Below, piece by piece: positions 33,901-39,972 of a stretch of DNA of 42,450 bases (position 1 is its first letter; every line of letters starts with the position of its first letter). The position numbers and the translations under genes are program-made. This DNA is from Actinoplanes oryzae. Lineage in GTDB: Bacteria; Actinomycetota; Actinomycetes; Mycobacteriales; Micromonosporaceae. The stretch covers positions 1 to 42,450 of the forward strand of contig NZ_JAUQWH010000074.1 of the NCBI RefSeq assembly GCF_030757795.1. Direction: 5' to 3'. The notes under the pieces are model-generated. The model saw nothing but the letters and a program-made list of their open reading frames with translations, was not told the DNA's origin and searched no databases.

Positions 33901-34548
33901 GTCGCGGAGACCCAGCAGCTCGTACGCCGGAACGGGCTCCCGCTTGCCCTTGAGCCGTAACGCGCGCAGCTGCCGCCACGCCGCGATGTGTCTCGTGCCG
34001 GCGGAGGTGCGCGTGCCCGCGTAGACCGCGCCGACCGCGGCGGCGTCGGCCAGCCGGGCGGCGGTGTTCACGGTGTCGCCGATCACGGTGTATTCGATGG
34101 AGGCCTGGATGCCGGCGACCACCTCGCCGGTGTTGAGGCCGACGCGCAGGCCGGTCGGTGCCCCGCCGCCGCGCTCGTCGTCGAGGACCCGGCGCACGGC
34201 CCGCTGCATGCTCAGGGCGGCCCGCACGGCCCGCTCGGCGTCGTCCTCGTGGGCCACGGGCGCGCCGAAGACGGCCATGATGCCGTCGCCGGTGAGCTTG
34301 TCGACGTGCCCGCCGAAGGTCTTGACCGCGCCCGCGAGCGCCGCGAGCACCCGGTCGGTGACCGCGCCGACCCGCTCCGGGTCGAGGTCCTCCGACCAGG
34401 ACGTGAAGTCCGAGAGGTCGCCGAAGAGCACTGTCACGATGCGCCGCTCGGCCGCCGGCAACGTGGCCGCGGCGGGCAGCGCGGCACCACAGTTGTGGCA
34501 GAAACGGGCATGGGGAACAGCGACGGTCCCGCAGACTGGACAGGTCAC
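30919..34548 (-). CDS. class III adenylyl cyclase-AAA/STAND ATPase-TPR signalling protein
   Basis: 1209 residues from GTG 34548, which overlaps the MBL stop as GTGA. An N-terminal zinc ribbon (CPVCG then CHNCG, residues 3-20) precedes a class III cyclase domain (about 35-215). The metal Asp residues are D44 (FGDLSDF) and D88 (LTGDGIMA), with Lys84 in the base-selecting position and the Asn/Arg pair N161/R165 (VNTAAR), so the active site looks complete for cAMP. An ATPase with Walker A AEAGIGKT (260-267) and Walker B VVIVDDLHD follows, then about 600 residues of TPR-like helices. Such proteins couple a sensed partner to cyclase output. The signal is unknown. No DNA-binding domain is visible at the C-terminus. 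Confidence 0.93.
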   Translation of the reverse strand: MTCPVCGTVAVPHARFCHNCGAALPAAATLPAAERRIVTVLFGDLSDFTSWSEDLDPERVGAVTDRVLAALAGAVKTFGGHVDKLTGDGIMAVFGAPVAHEDDAERAVRAALSMQRAVRRVLDDERGGGAPTGLRVGLNTGEVVAGIQASIEYTVIGDTVNTAARLADAAAVGAVYAGTRTSAGTRHIAAWRQLRALRLKGKREPVPAYELLGLRDAPGTRSGLGDEAPFVGREAELGRVAGRLAEVIDTGTPRVMVMTAEAGIGKTRFAGEVKRLAAGYDVGPDRFASHTGARVLRARCRAFGERRRFAPLADLVRKAVGLPKDVATAMTRTVVEERLRKVVARLARDGEAPDVDIDRLLALLGYGEAPANPVGPNAVAEWQPTSSLPETETIPAAVAGLLTALAKEAPLVVIVDDLHDASAETIDALGGVLSRLDGPVVLLLLGRPELVRTAGALTGLADAEIHSLPPLRGADASRLLTSYLNGGKLPQPDADRLLATAQGNPFYLAELVTLLLERGALMPAVGANAAGRWQLAAGSMGSQLLSRDLAAVLAARIDALPSEPRAVLRDAAVGGDSVPTGVIEALRERREPTDARPEADLEHAVDELLQRRMLHRVRGGYAFSTPLMREAAYAGIGRADLAERHAFLARWAAPETIDALGYDAASRLSLGENERDAFVASHAECAVELADAVSLRPDATVREVAPLGVAALGRMARRALANIEPAASIAYAERAAALARDGLPLSDQLVHARALLRLGRAKEALEAGEKIAHSGTPDPVSRAEALLVIGRAQEALGDQAQAVEAWQEALDVATEAELAPERANAMRRLGMADFLAGKLSRASSRFAAAYQVTLAAGDRHGQAWALQNLAWVTTTRGDFAGTDAVLGRAARLFAELGDPVGRSWLRGTTAFARLLAGRLNESRRLARIFLPFGDRVGEGWAVGTLRAVEAYASAELGDLGEADGEARRAFRDFDAVADDWGRGLALVVRGVIARGLDEPDHAYDLLTDALGYADRTGHPLLLGMAGVLRGFVALRRGDVEAAEADARRVMSAVEPHNPLAPAQVGPRVLLAEARLRAGDPGTAVGLLAPIASDTGASLLFSRRHALASYASALLADGRVDTAGTWVRRAREVKAEDVRSGVLAALVLARVEAAAGNLAEARAAAAEAVLLAHSTEQLSERLAAEEVRDALSLSIVDPPESVAYASDVPG

Positions 34549-35327
34549 AGCGGGTCCAACTCCACCGGGCCGGGCTGTGATTCCCGCCTCAGGTAGTCGA
34601 GCTGCGCGCGGGCGCTCCACTCCGCCGCGAAGCGCACGCCGGGGTCGATGTCCGGGTAGACGACGTCGACGACGGCCTCGGGGGTCGCCGAGCCGGCGGC
34701 CACCGCGGCCCGGACCTGATCGAGCCGCTCCCGGCGGTGGGCGAGATATTCCAGGGCCAGCTCGGCACAGTCGGCCCGCGCCGGGCCGTGGCCCGGCAGC
34801 ATGAGCATCGGGTACGCCGTCAGCGTCTCCAGGCTCGTCAGATAGGCACCCAGATCGCCGTCGGGCCAGGCGACCACGGTCGTGCCCCGCCCGAGGATCG
34901 TGTCGCCGGTGAAGATGCCCGCGGTGTGCCCGTCGGTGGCCGTGAAGCAGACGCTGTCGGCGGTGTGACCGGGCGTGGTGAGCACCTGAAGATCAAGGCC
35001 CGCCAGGGCCAGCGTGCCGGGGAGCGGGTCGCCCAGCTTCGGGTCCGCGGTCAGCACCGGCACCCCGCCGAGCATCCGGGACAGCGTCTCGGCGCCCTCC
35101 ACGTGGTCGTGGTGGCCGTGGGTGATCAGGATCGCCGCCAGCGGACGGTGCTCGGCGATCGAGGCGAGGTGCCCGGCGTCGTCCGGCCCGGGATCGATCA
35201 CGACGGTCTCGGCGGCGCCCGGGGCGCGCAGCACCCACGTGTTGGTGCCCTCCAGCGTCATCGGGCCAGGATTGGGCGCACGCAGCAACGACAGCCACTC
35301 CGGAAACCGCTCGACCTGCGACGACAC
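34545..35327 (-). CDS. metallo-beta-lactamase-fold hydrolase (Rv3677c-like)
   Basis: 260 residues from GTG 35327; the frame is open upstream to 35429, but that part is not conserved-looking and includes the inverted repeat. The zinc motif is complete: H70-G-H72-H73-D74-H75 (ITHGHHDHVEG), then TPGHTADS, FTGDTILG and LPGHGP. The C-terminal helical domain (from about 180) is like LACTB2/Rv3677c-type proteins, some of which cut RNA or hydrolyse thioesters. Substrate is unknown. The 4-bp overlap with the cyclase gene suggests both are on one message. Confidence 0.9.
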   Translation of the reverse strand: MSSQVERFPEWLSLLRAPNPGPMTLEGTNTWVLRAPGAAETVVIDPGPDDAGHLASIAEHRPLAAILITHGHHDHVEGAETLSRMLGGVPVLTADPKLGDPLPGTLALAGLDLQVLTTPGHTADSVCFTATDGHTAGIFTGDTILGRGTTVVAWPDGDLGAYLTSLETLTAYPMLMLPGHGPARADCAELALEYLAHRRERLDQVRAAVAAGSATPEAVVDVVYPDIDPGVRFAAEWSARAQLDYLRRESQPGPVELDPL

Positions 35328-35348
35328 AGCCCCACCCCCAACCGCATG

Positions 35349-35424
35349 GTACGTCGCCGAACGGCGGAGAGCCGAGCACGGAATGTGCGACCCGGGCATC
35401 CTCCGGTCACGTTCGGCGACGTAC
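35349..35424. repeat. perfect 15-bp inverted repeat upstream of the MBL gene
   Basis: GTACGTCGCCGAACG at 35349-35363 and its exact reverse complement CGTTCGGCGACGTAC at 35410-35424, separated by 46 bp. It lies in the 123-bp gap between the RidA and MBL genes. It could be two operator half-sites, or a long-stem leader RNA for the MBL message. Confidence 0.95.
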
Positions 35425-35450
35425 TCCACACGTCGCTGGGTAGCAGCGGG

Positions 35451-35942
35451 TCACGCCACCTCGGCGATGACCTCCACCTCGACGGGGGCGCCCAGGGGCA
35501 GCTCGGCCACGCCGACCGCGCTGCGGGCGTGCCGGCCGATCTCACCGAGCACGTCGCCGAAGAGCTGCGAGGCGCCGTTGATCACCGCGGGCTGGCCGGT
35601 GAAGCCCTCCGCCGACGCGACGAACCCGGTGACCTTCACAATCTTCACGAGCCGGCCGAGACCGACCAGCGCCTCGATCGCCGCGAGCGCGTTGACCGCG
35701 CACTGCCGGGCCAGCTCCGCGCCCTGCTCGGGCGTGACCTCGGCGCCGACCTTGCCCGTGTACGGCAGCTTGCCGTCGACCAGCGGCAGCTGACCCGAGA
35801 CGTAGACGTGGTTGCCGGACTGCACGGCCGGCACGTACGCGGCCAGCGGCGGCACGACCGGCGGCAGCGTGATGCCGAGCTCGGCCAGCCGGGCGTACGC
35901 GTCGGCGCCGCCCGCGCCGCTCACCGGCGCCGGGGCCGTCAT
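35451..35942 (-). CDS. RidA/YjgF-family protein (Rv3678c-like)
   Basis: 163 residues from ATG 35942, which overlaps the upstream DUF4177 stop as ATGA. It belongs to the longer RidA subgroup: an N-terminal Ala/Gly segment, then LAELGITLPPVVPPLAAYVPAV, the strand VYVSGQLPL, the helix QCAVNALAAIEAL and the C-terminal VEVEVIAEVA. The family handles reactive enamines or related small molecules, but this subgroup has no firm activity. It is a different paralogue from the one at 3794-4195. The position matches Rv3678c. Confidence 0.9.
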   Translation of the reverse strand: MTAPAPVSGAGGADAYARLAELGITLPPVVPPLAAYVPAVQSGNHVYVSGQLPLVDGKLPYTGKVGAEVTPEQGAELARQCAVNALAAIEALVGLGRLVKIVKVTGFVASAEGFTGQPAVINGASQLFGDVLGEIGRHARSAVGVAELPLGAPVEVEVIAEVA

Positions 35943-36094
35943 GCCTTGGGCCGCTTCATGTAGGCCACCAGCTGGTCCGGGTTCGGCCCCGGCACGACCT
36001 GCACCAGCTCCCAGCCGTCCTCACCCCAGTTGTCGAGGATCTGCTTGGTCGCGTGGACCAGCAGCGGCACGGTCACGTACTCCCACTTCTGCAT
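35939..36094 (-). CDS. small DUF4177-type protein
   Basis: 51 residues from ATG 36094, with GGAGG 10 nt upstream. It begins MQKWEYVTVPLLVHATKQIL and ends YMKRPKA, with the DUF4177 hallmark WGEDGWELVQVV. The function of these small proteins is unknown. It lies head to tail with the RidA gene (4-bp ATGA overlap). A small protein of this type accompanies the RidA gene in mycobacteria too. It starts the minus-strand run DUF4177-RidA. Confidence 0.9.
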   Translation of the reverse strand: MQKWEYVTVPLLVHATKQILDNWGEDGWELVQVVPGPNPDQLVAYMKRPKA

Positions 36095-36233
36095 TGCTCG
36101 CCCGCCTCCGGGTTGTCCTGCCCATCGTCGACGTCAGCCTAGTCACGCAGCGCGGACAACCCTCCGCGGCATCCGGTTTCCTCTAGGCTTGTCGTCGGGG
36201 AGGGGCGGCCCCCGGGCCGGACCAGGGAGCACG

Positions 36234-37175
36234 ATGACGCACCAGCCGTCACCGGACGATGGCGCACGGCCTTCGTCGGTCGCCGCGGCGCAGGACCCGC
36301 CCCTCGACACCGCCGTCGCCCCGCCGCAGTGGCCGCCGCTCGGCGCCTACCCCGGGGAGACGCCCGAGCCGGTGCCGCCCGCGCACGCGTACGCGCCGCT
36401 CGAGTACTACCCCTCCCTCAGCCCCGACGACCGGAGCACGGATCAGTTCCCCGCCGTCTCGGACGACACCGTCGAGGGGGAGGTCGTCTGGCACCAGCCG
36501 CCGCCGGCCGAGCCCTTCCACGCCAAGCACGAGAAGCCCGGCGAGTGGCACACGCACCCGCCCGACCACCTCGCCTTCCACCACTCGCCGCCGGCCGAGG
36601 TGCAGCCCGGCGTCCAGCACGACCTGCCCACCGAGGCGATCCCGCTGCGCATGCTGCCGCAGCCGTGGGAGGTGCCCTTCGACCCGCAGCACGCCGAGCC
36701 GCACCCCGAGCCCGTGTCGCCCCGGCGGCGGCGTTCCGGGCGGTGGATGGCGCTGGCGGTGGTGCTCACGCTGCTGATCCTGGCGGGCGGGGCGGTGTCG
36801 GCCGTACTCCTGCTGCGCGACGCCGACAGCGGCAAGGGCTCTCCGGACCCGGCGACCGCCGTCGACCGCTTCATGACCGAGGTCTACACGCGGCAGGACG
36901 CCACCTCGGCCGCCGAGCACGTGTGCCGGGAGGCACGCAACGCGACGCAGCTCACCGCCCGGGTCGCCGAGATCGAGGGGTACGCCACCGAGTACCCGGC
37001 GCCGTCGTTCGCCTGGAACGAGCCGTCCGTGACCTCCAACACCGGCGACAAGGCCCTCGTCGACGTGCAGCTCACGATGACCACCGACGACGAGCGGGCC
37101 GCCCGGCAGCAGCTCACCTTCACCGTGATCCGCAAGACAGGCTGGCTGGTCTGCGACGTCACCAGCCGGGCGTAA
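36234..37175 (+). CDS. single-pass membrane protein with Pro-rich cytoplasmic tail and NTF2-like ectodomain
   Basis: 313 residues from ATG 36234 (AGGGAG upstream). Residues 1-165 are Pro/His/Glu-rich and probably disordered. A basic stretch RRRRSGR precedes one TM (about 172-198). The outer domain of about 110 residues (AVDRFMTEVYTRQD to CDVTSRA) has the helix-sheet pattern of NTF2-like/DUF4878 domains, with two Cys that could pair. This shape is common among actinobacterial envelope proteins of unknown role. Its stop is 9 bp before the first ArsA gene on the same strand, so it may be cotranscribed with it. The upstream 139 bp is a divergent promoter region shared with DUF4177. Confidence 0.85.
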   Translation: MTHQPSPDDGARPSSVAAAQDPPLDTAVAPPQWPPLGAYPGETPEPVPPAHAYAPLEYYPSLSPDDRSTDQFPAVSDDTVEGEVVWHQPPPAEPFHAKHEKPGEWHTHPPDHLAFHHSPPAEVQPGVQHDLPTEAIPLRMLPQPWEVPFDPQHAEPHPEPVSPRRRRSGRWMALAVVLTLLILAGGAVSAVLLLRDADSGKGSPDPATAVDRFMTEVYTRQDATSAAEHVCREARNATQLTARVAEIEGYATEYPAPSFAWNEPSVTSNTGDKALVDVQLTMTTDDERAARQQLTFTVIRKTGWLVCDVTSRA

Positions 37176-37184
37176 TGTCGGAGC

Positions 37185-38135
37185 ATGGGTCGAAGTGAGT
37201 GGCCGGCGCGCCTGCACGTGGTGACCGGCAAGGGCGGCACGGGCAAGACGACCGTCGCGGCGGCGCTCGCGCTCGGCCTGGCCGCGGGCGGGCACCGCAC
37301 GCTGCTCGTCGAGGTCGAGGGGCGCCAGGGCATCGCCCAGCTCTTCGGGCTGGAGCCGCTGCCCTATCGCGAGCTGCGGATCGGCACCCCGCCCCGGGCC
37401 GACGGCGAGGTCCGGGCGCTGGCGGTCGACCCCGAGGAGGCCCTCCTCGAATACCTGGACATGTTCTACAAGCTCGGCGCCGCCGGCCGGGCGCTGCGCA
37501 AGATCGGCGCGATCGACTTCGCGACCACCATCGCGCCGGGCCTGCGGGACGTCCTGCTCACCGGCAAGGTCAAGGAGGCGACCACGCGGTCCGCCGAGGG
37601 CCGCCGGGCGTACGACGCCGTGGTGCTCGACGCCCCGCCCACCGGCCGGATCGGGCGGTTCCTCAACGTCACGACGGAGACGGCGAAGCTCGCCAAGATG
37701 GGGCCGATCAAGACCCAGAGCGACGGCGTCGCCTCCCTGCTCCGCTCCCCGATCACCTCCGTGCACGTGGTGACCCTGCTCGAGGAGATGCCGGTCCAGG
37801 AGACGCTGGACGCCGTGGCGGAGCTCACCACCCTGCGCATCCCGGTGGGCCGGATCATCGTCAACGCCGCCCGGCCGCCGCTGCTCGCCGGGGCCAAGGT
37901 GACCAAGGCGGAGCTCAAGCGCGGGCTGGTCGCGGCCGGGCTGCCCAGCGACGCGGCGACCGTGGCGGGCCTGCAGACCGAGGCCAGGGCGCATCTGACC
38001 CGGCGCGAGCTGGAGGAGTCGCTGCGCGGCGACCTGGCCGAGACCGGATATCCGCTGGTCGAGCTCCCGCTGCTGGAGGCGGGCGTCGACCGGGCCGGGC
38101 TGGACCGGCTCTCGGGCATCCTGATGAGTGTCTGA
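37185..38135 (+). CDS. ArsA/Get3-family ATPase (Rv3679-like)
   Basis: 316 residues from ATG 37185. The deviant Walker A TGKGGTGKT (residues 14-22) keeps the signature Lys16. Switch motifs DAPPTGRIGRFLNV and LLVEVEGRQG follow. These ATPases form dimers; M. tuberculosis Rv3679-Rv3680 form a heteromeric pair linked to stress and redox tolerance. No transmembrane or arsenite-specific Cys triad is seen, so arsenite transport is unlikely. It pairs with the next gene (48-bp gap). Confidence 0.93.
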   Translation: MGRSEWPARLHVVTGKGGTGKTTVAAALALGLAAGGHRTLLVEVEGRQGIAQLFGLEPLPYRELRIGTPPRADGEVRALAVDPEEALLEYLDMFYKLGAAGRALRKIGAIDFATTIAPGLRDVLLTGKVKEATTRSAEGRRAYDAVVLDAPPTGRIGRFLNVTTETAKLAKMGPIKTQSDGVASLLRSPITSVHVVTLLEEMPVQETLDAVAELTTLRIPVGRIIVNAARPPLLAGAKVTKAELKRGLVAAGLPSDAATVAGLQTEARAHLTRRELEESLRGDLAETGYPLVELPLLEAGVDRAGLDRLSGILMSV

Positions 38136-38183
38136 CCCGCCACACAGCGCAGCGCTCGCGCCGGAAGTCGTTACGCTCGAATC

Positions 38184-39326
38184 GTGGCTTCCGATCACAC
38201 CGCCCCGCTTCTGGACGTCGACGCCCTGCTGGCGGATCCGGCGACCCGCATCGTCGTGTGCTGCGGCGCCGGCGGGGTCGGCAAGACCACCACCGCGGCC
38301 GCCCTGGGTCTGCGCGCGGCCGAGCAGCACGGCCGCCGCACGGTGGTGCTGACCATCGACCCGGCGCGCCGGCTGGCGCAGTCGCTGGGCCTGACCGAGC
38401 TCGACAACACGCCCCGGCAGGTCAAGGGCATCGACACCGAGGCGACCGGCGGCGAGCTCTTCGCGATGATGCTCGACATGAAGCGCACCTTCGACGAGGT
38501 CGTGCAGCAGCACACCTCGCCGCAGCGCGCCGCGGAGATCTTCGCCAACCCCTTCTACCAGGCCATGAGCTCGACCTTCTCGGGCACGCAGGAGTACATG
38601 GCGATGGAGAAGCTGGGCCAGCTGCGCGCGGCGGACGAGTGGGACCTGATCGTCGTCGACACCCCGCCGTCCCGCTCGGCGCTCGACTTCCTGGACGCGC
38701 CGGCCCGGCTGTCCCGCTTCCTCGACGGCAAGATGCTCCGCATGCTGATGGCTCCCGCGCGTGGCGGCCGCAGCATGTTCAGCCTGGTCACGGCGTCCTT
38801 CGGGGTGTTCTCCCGCGCCGTGCAGAAGATCCTGGGTGCCCAGCTGCTGACCGACCTGTCCGGCTTCGTGGCCGCCCTGGACTCGATGTTCGGCGGCTTC
38901 CGGCAGCGCGCGGACGCCACGTACCAGATCCTGCAGGACCCGCAGACGGCCTTCCTGCTGGTCGCCGCGCCGGAGCCGGACGCGGTCCGCGAGGCCGCGT
39001 ACTTCGCGGAGCGGCTCGTCGCCGAGCGGATGCCGCTGGCCGGGCTGGTGCTCAACCGCATCCACCGGGCCGCGCTCGAGACGGTTCCGCTGACCGAGGC
39101 CGAGACCGCCGCCGCGGCCCTGGAGGCCGAGGGCGACCAGGCGATGACCGCGGACGCCCTGCGGGTGCACGCCCACCTGCTGCGCCAGATCGAGCGCGAG
39201 GTCAAGGTGGCCGCCCGCTTCACCGACGCCTTCCCCGCCGTGCCGACGGTGGCGGTCACAGCACAGCCCGCCGACGTGCACGACGTCGACGGGCTGCGAA
39301 CGATCGGTGCCGCTCTGGCCCCGTGA
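38184..39326 (+). CDS. ArsA/Get3-family ATPase, second subunit (Rv3680-like)
   Basis: 380 residues from GTG 38184. The P-loop GAGGVGKT (28-35) lacks the signature Lys of the deviant Walker A: Ala29 stands where ArsA/Get3 have Lys. The rest is intact: LTIDPARRLAQSLG, VVDTPPSRSALDFLD, and a methionine-rich helical region (MMLDMKRTFDE, MLRMLMAPARGGRSMFSL) that could bind hydrophobic segments as in Get3. A heterodimer with the previous protein, with one full and one altered site, is likely (inference from the mycobacterial pair). Its stop abuts that of whiB4. Confidence 0.93.
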   Translation: MASDHTAPLLDVDALLADPATRIVVCCGAGGVGKTTTAAALGLRAAEQHGRRTVVLTIDPARRLAQSLGLTELDNTPRQVKGIDTEATGGELFAMMLDMKRTFDEVVQQHTSPQRAAEIFANPFYQAMSSTFSGTQEYMAMEKLGQLRAADEWDLIVVDTPPSRSALDFLDAPARLSRFLDGKMLRMLMAPARGGRSMFSLVTASFGVFSRAVQKILGAQLLTDLSGFVAALDSMFGGFRQRADATYQILQDPQTAFLLVAAPEPDAVREAAYFAERLVAERMPLAGLVLNRIHRAALETVPLTEAETAAAALEAEGDQAMTADALRVHAHLLRQIEREVKVAARFTDAFPAVPTVAVTAQPADVHDVDGLRTIGAALAP

Positions 39327-39629
39327 TCAGCGGGTTGACACGAGCACCTTGTCAGCGCCCTTCTCGCGCAGTGCGGCCTCGAACATCTTCCGCCAGCTCG
39401 CCACGTGCGGGTGCCGGCGCAGCAGCGCCCGCCGTTCCCGTTCGGTCATGCCGCCCCAGACGCCGAACTCGATACGATTGTCGAGTGCGTCCGCGAGGCA
39501 TTCGTAGCGGACCGGGCAGCTGCGGCAGATCCTCTTGGCCACGTTCTGCTCGGCGCCCTGCACGAAAAGCGCGTCAGGGTCGCCACTCTGACACGCCGCC
39601 ATGCTGGGCCAGTCGCTGATCATTCCCAT
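39327..39629 (-). CDS. whiB4: WhiB-family iron-sulfur regulator, WhiB4-like
   Basis: 100 residues from ATG 39629, which has GGGGGGA about 9 nt upstream; the frame continues 5' without WhiB similarity. The four cluster ligands are C13, C35, C38 and C44 (C-x21-C-x2-C-x5-C). The turn GVWGG is at 56-60, and the basic C-terminal tail (RERRALLRRH) contacts DNA or sigma factor. WhiB4 (Rv3681c) in M. tuberculosis is a redox-sensitive regulator of antioxidant and beta-lactam responses. The symbol rests on synteny between the ArsA pair and ponA as much as on sequence. Confidence 0.9.
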   Translation of the reverse strand: MGMISDWPSMAACQSGDPDALFVQGAEQNVAKRICRSCPVRYECLADALDNRIEFGVWGGMTERERRALLRRHPHVASWRKMFEAALREKGADKVLVSTR

Positions 39630-39901
39630 CTGGTTCCGTCCCCCCTTGCCTTTCACCCCCTGACGCCGGCCGGCCTGTGCCAGTCCGTTACCGAGAACCG
39701 GAACGGAGTGTCTGGGACCCCGAGGCCGCGCGGGCGTCACTGCGATGTCTCGCCGGACCATCATGCTCCGTAGTCGGGCGATTACGCAACGTTGTCCCTC
39801 AAATACGTATACCTCGGGAGTTCCGGGCATCCCGGGCTGACCGGACGGAGAAATCTCCGGGGAATTTCTCAGAATCCGCCACGCGCAACCGACCGGAGGG
39901 A

Positions 39902-39914
39902 CAGAATCATTCTG
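39902..39914. promoter_or_regulatory. palindrome CAGAATCATTCTG, possible ponA operator
   Basis: Two perfect 6-bp arms around a central C, 47 bp before the ponA -10 element. A second CAGAAT half-site lies near 39869. Its size and place suit a dimeric regulator, but which one is unknown. Confidence 0.4.
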
Positions 39915-39939
39915 GGCGAACCGTGACCTTCTCGACGCG

Positions 39940-39972
39940 TGGACACGGGCCGCTTTCGCGTACCCTGCTCAC
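39940..39972 (+). promoter_or_regulatory. leaderless promoter of ponA
   Basis: TGGACA (39940-39945, 5 of 6 to TTGACA) and TACCCT (39961-39966) are separated by 15 bp. The GTG start at 39973 is 7 nt past the last base of the -10, where transcription should begin. No ribosome site precedes the GTG. Confidence 0.6.

Larger units (their letters stand above)
39630..39972. promoter_or_regulatory. divergent control region, whiB4-like / ponA
   Basis: A 343-bp gap without a gene. It is AT-richer around 39781-39820 (GATTACGCAACGTTG, AAATACGTATACC), probably the whiB4 promoter; on the minus strand TTGAGG and TAATCG are weak candidate boxes. Short palindromes include GGAGA-AA-TCTCC near 39847 and CAGAAT-C-ATTCTG at 39902-39914. 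The ponA promoter lies at its right end. Confidence 0.6.

Noticed and set aside
30892..33960. Plus-strand open frame of about 1000 codons antisense to the cyclase-ATPase
   Set aside because: Low-complexity Arg/Gly/Gln sequence and no motif. The minus-strand protein has full domain content.
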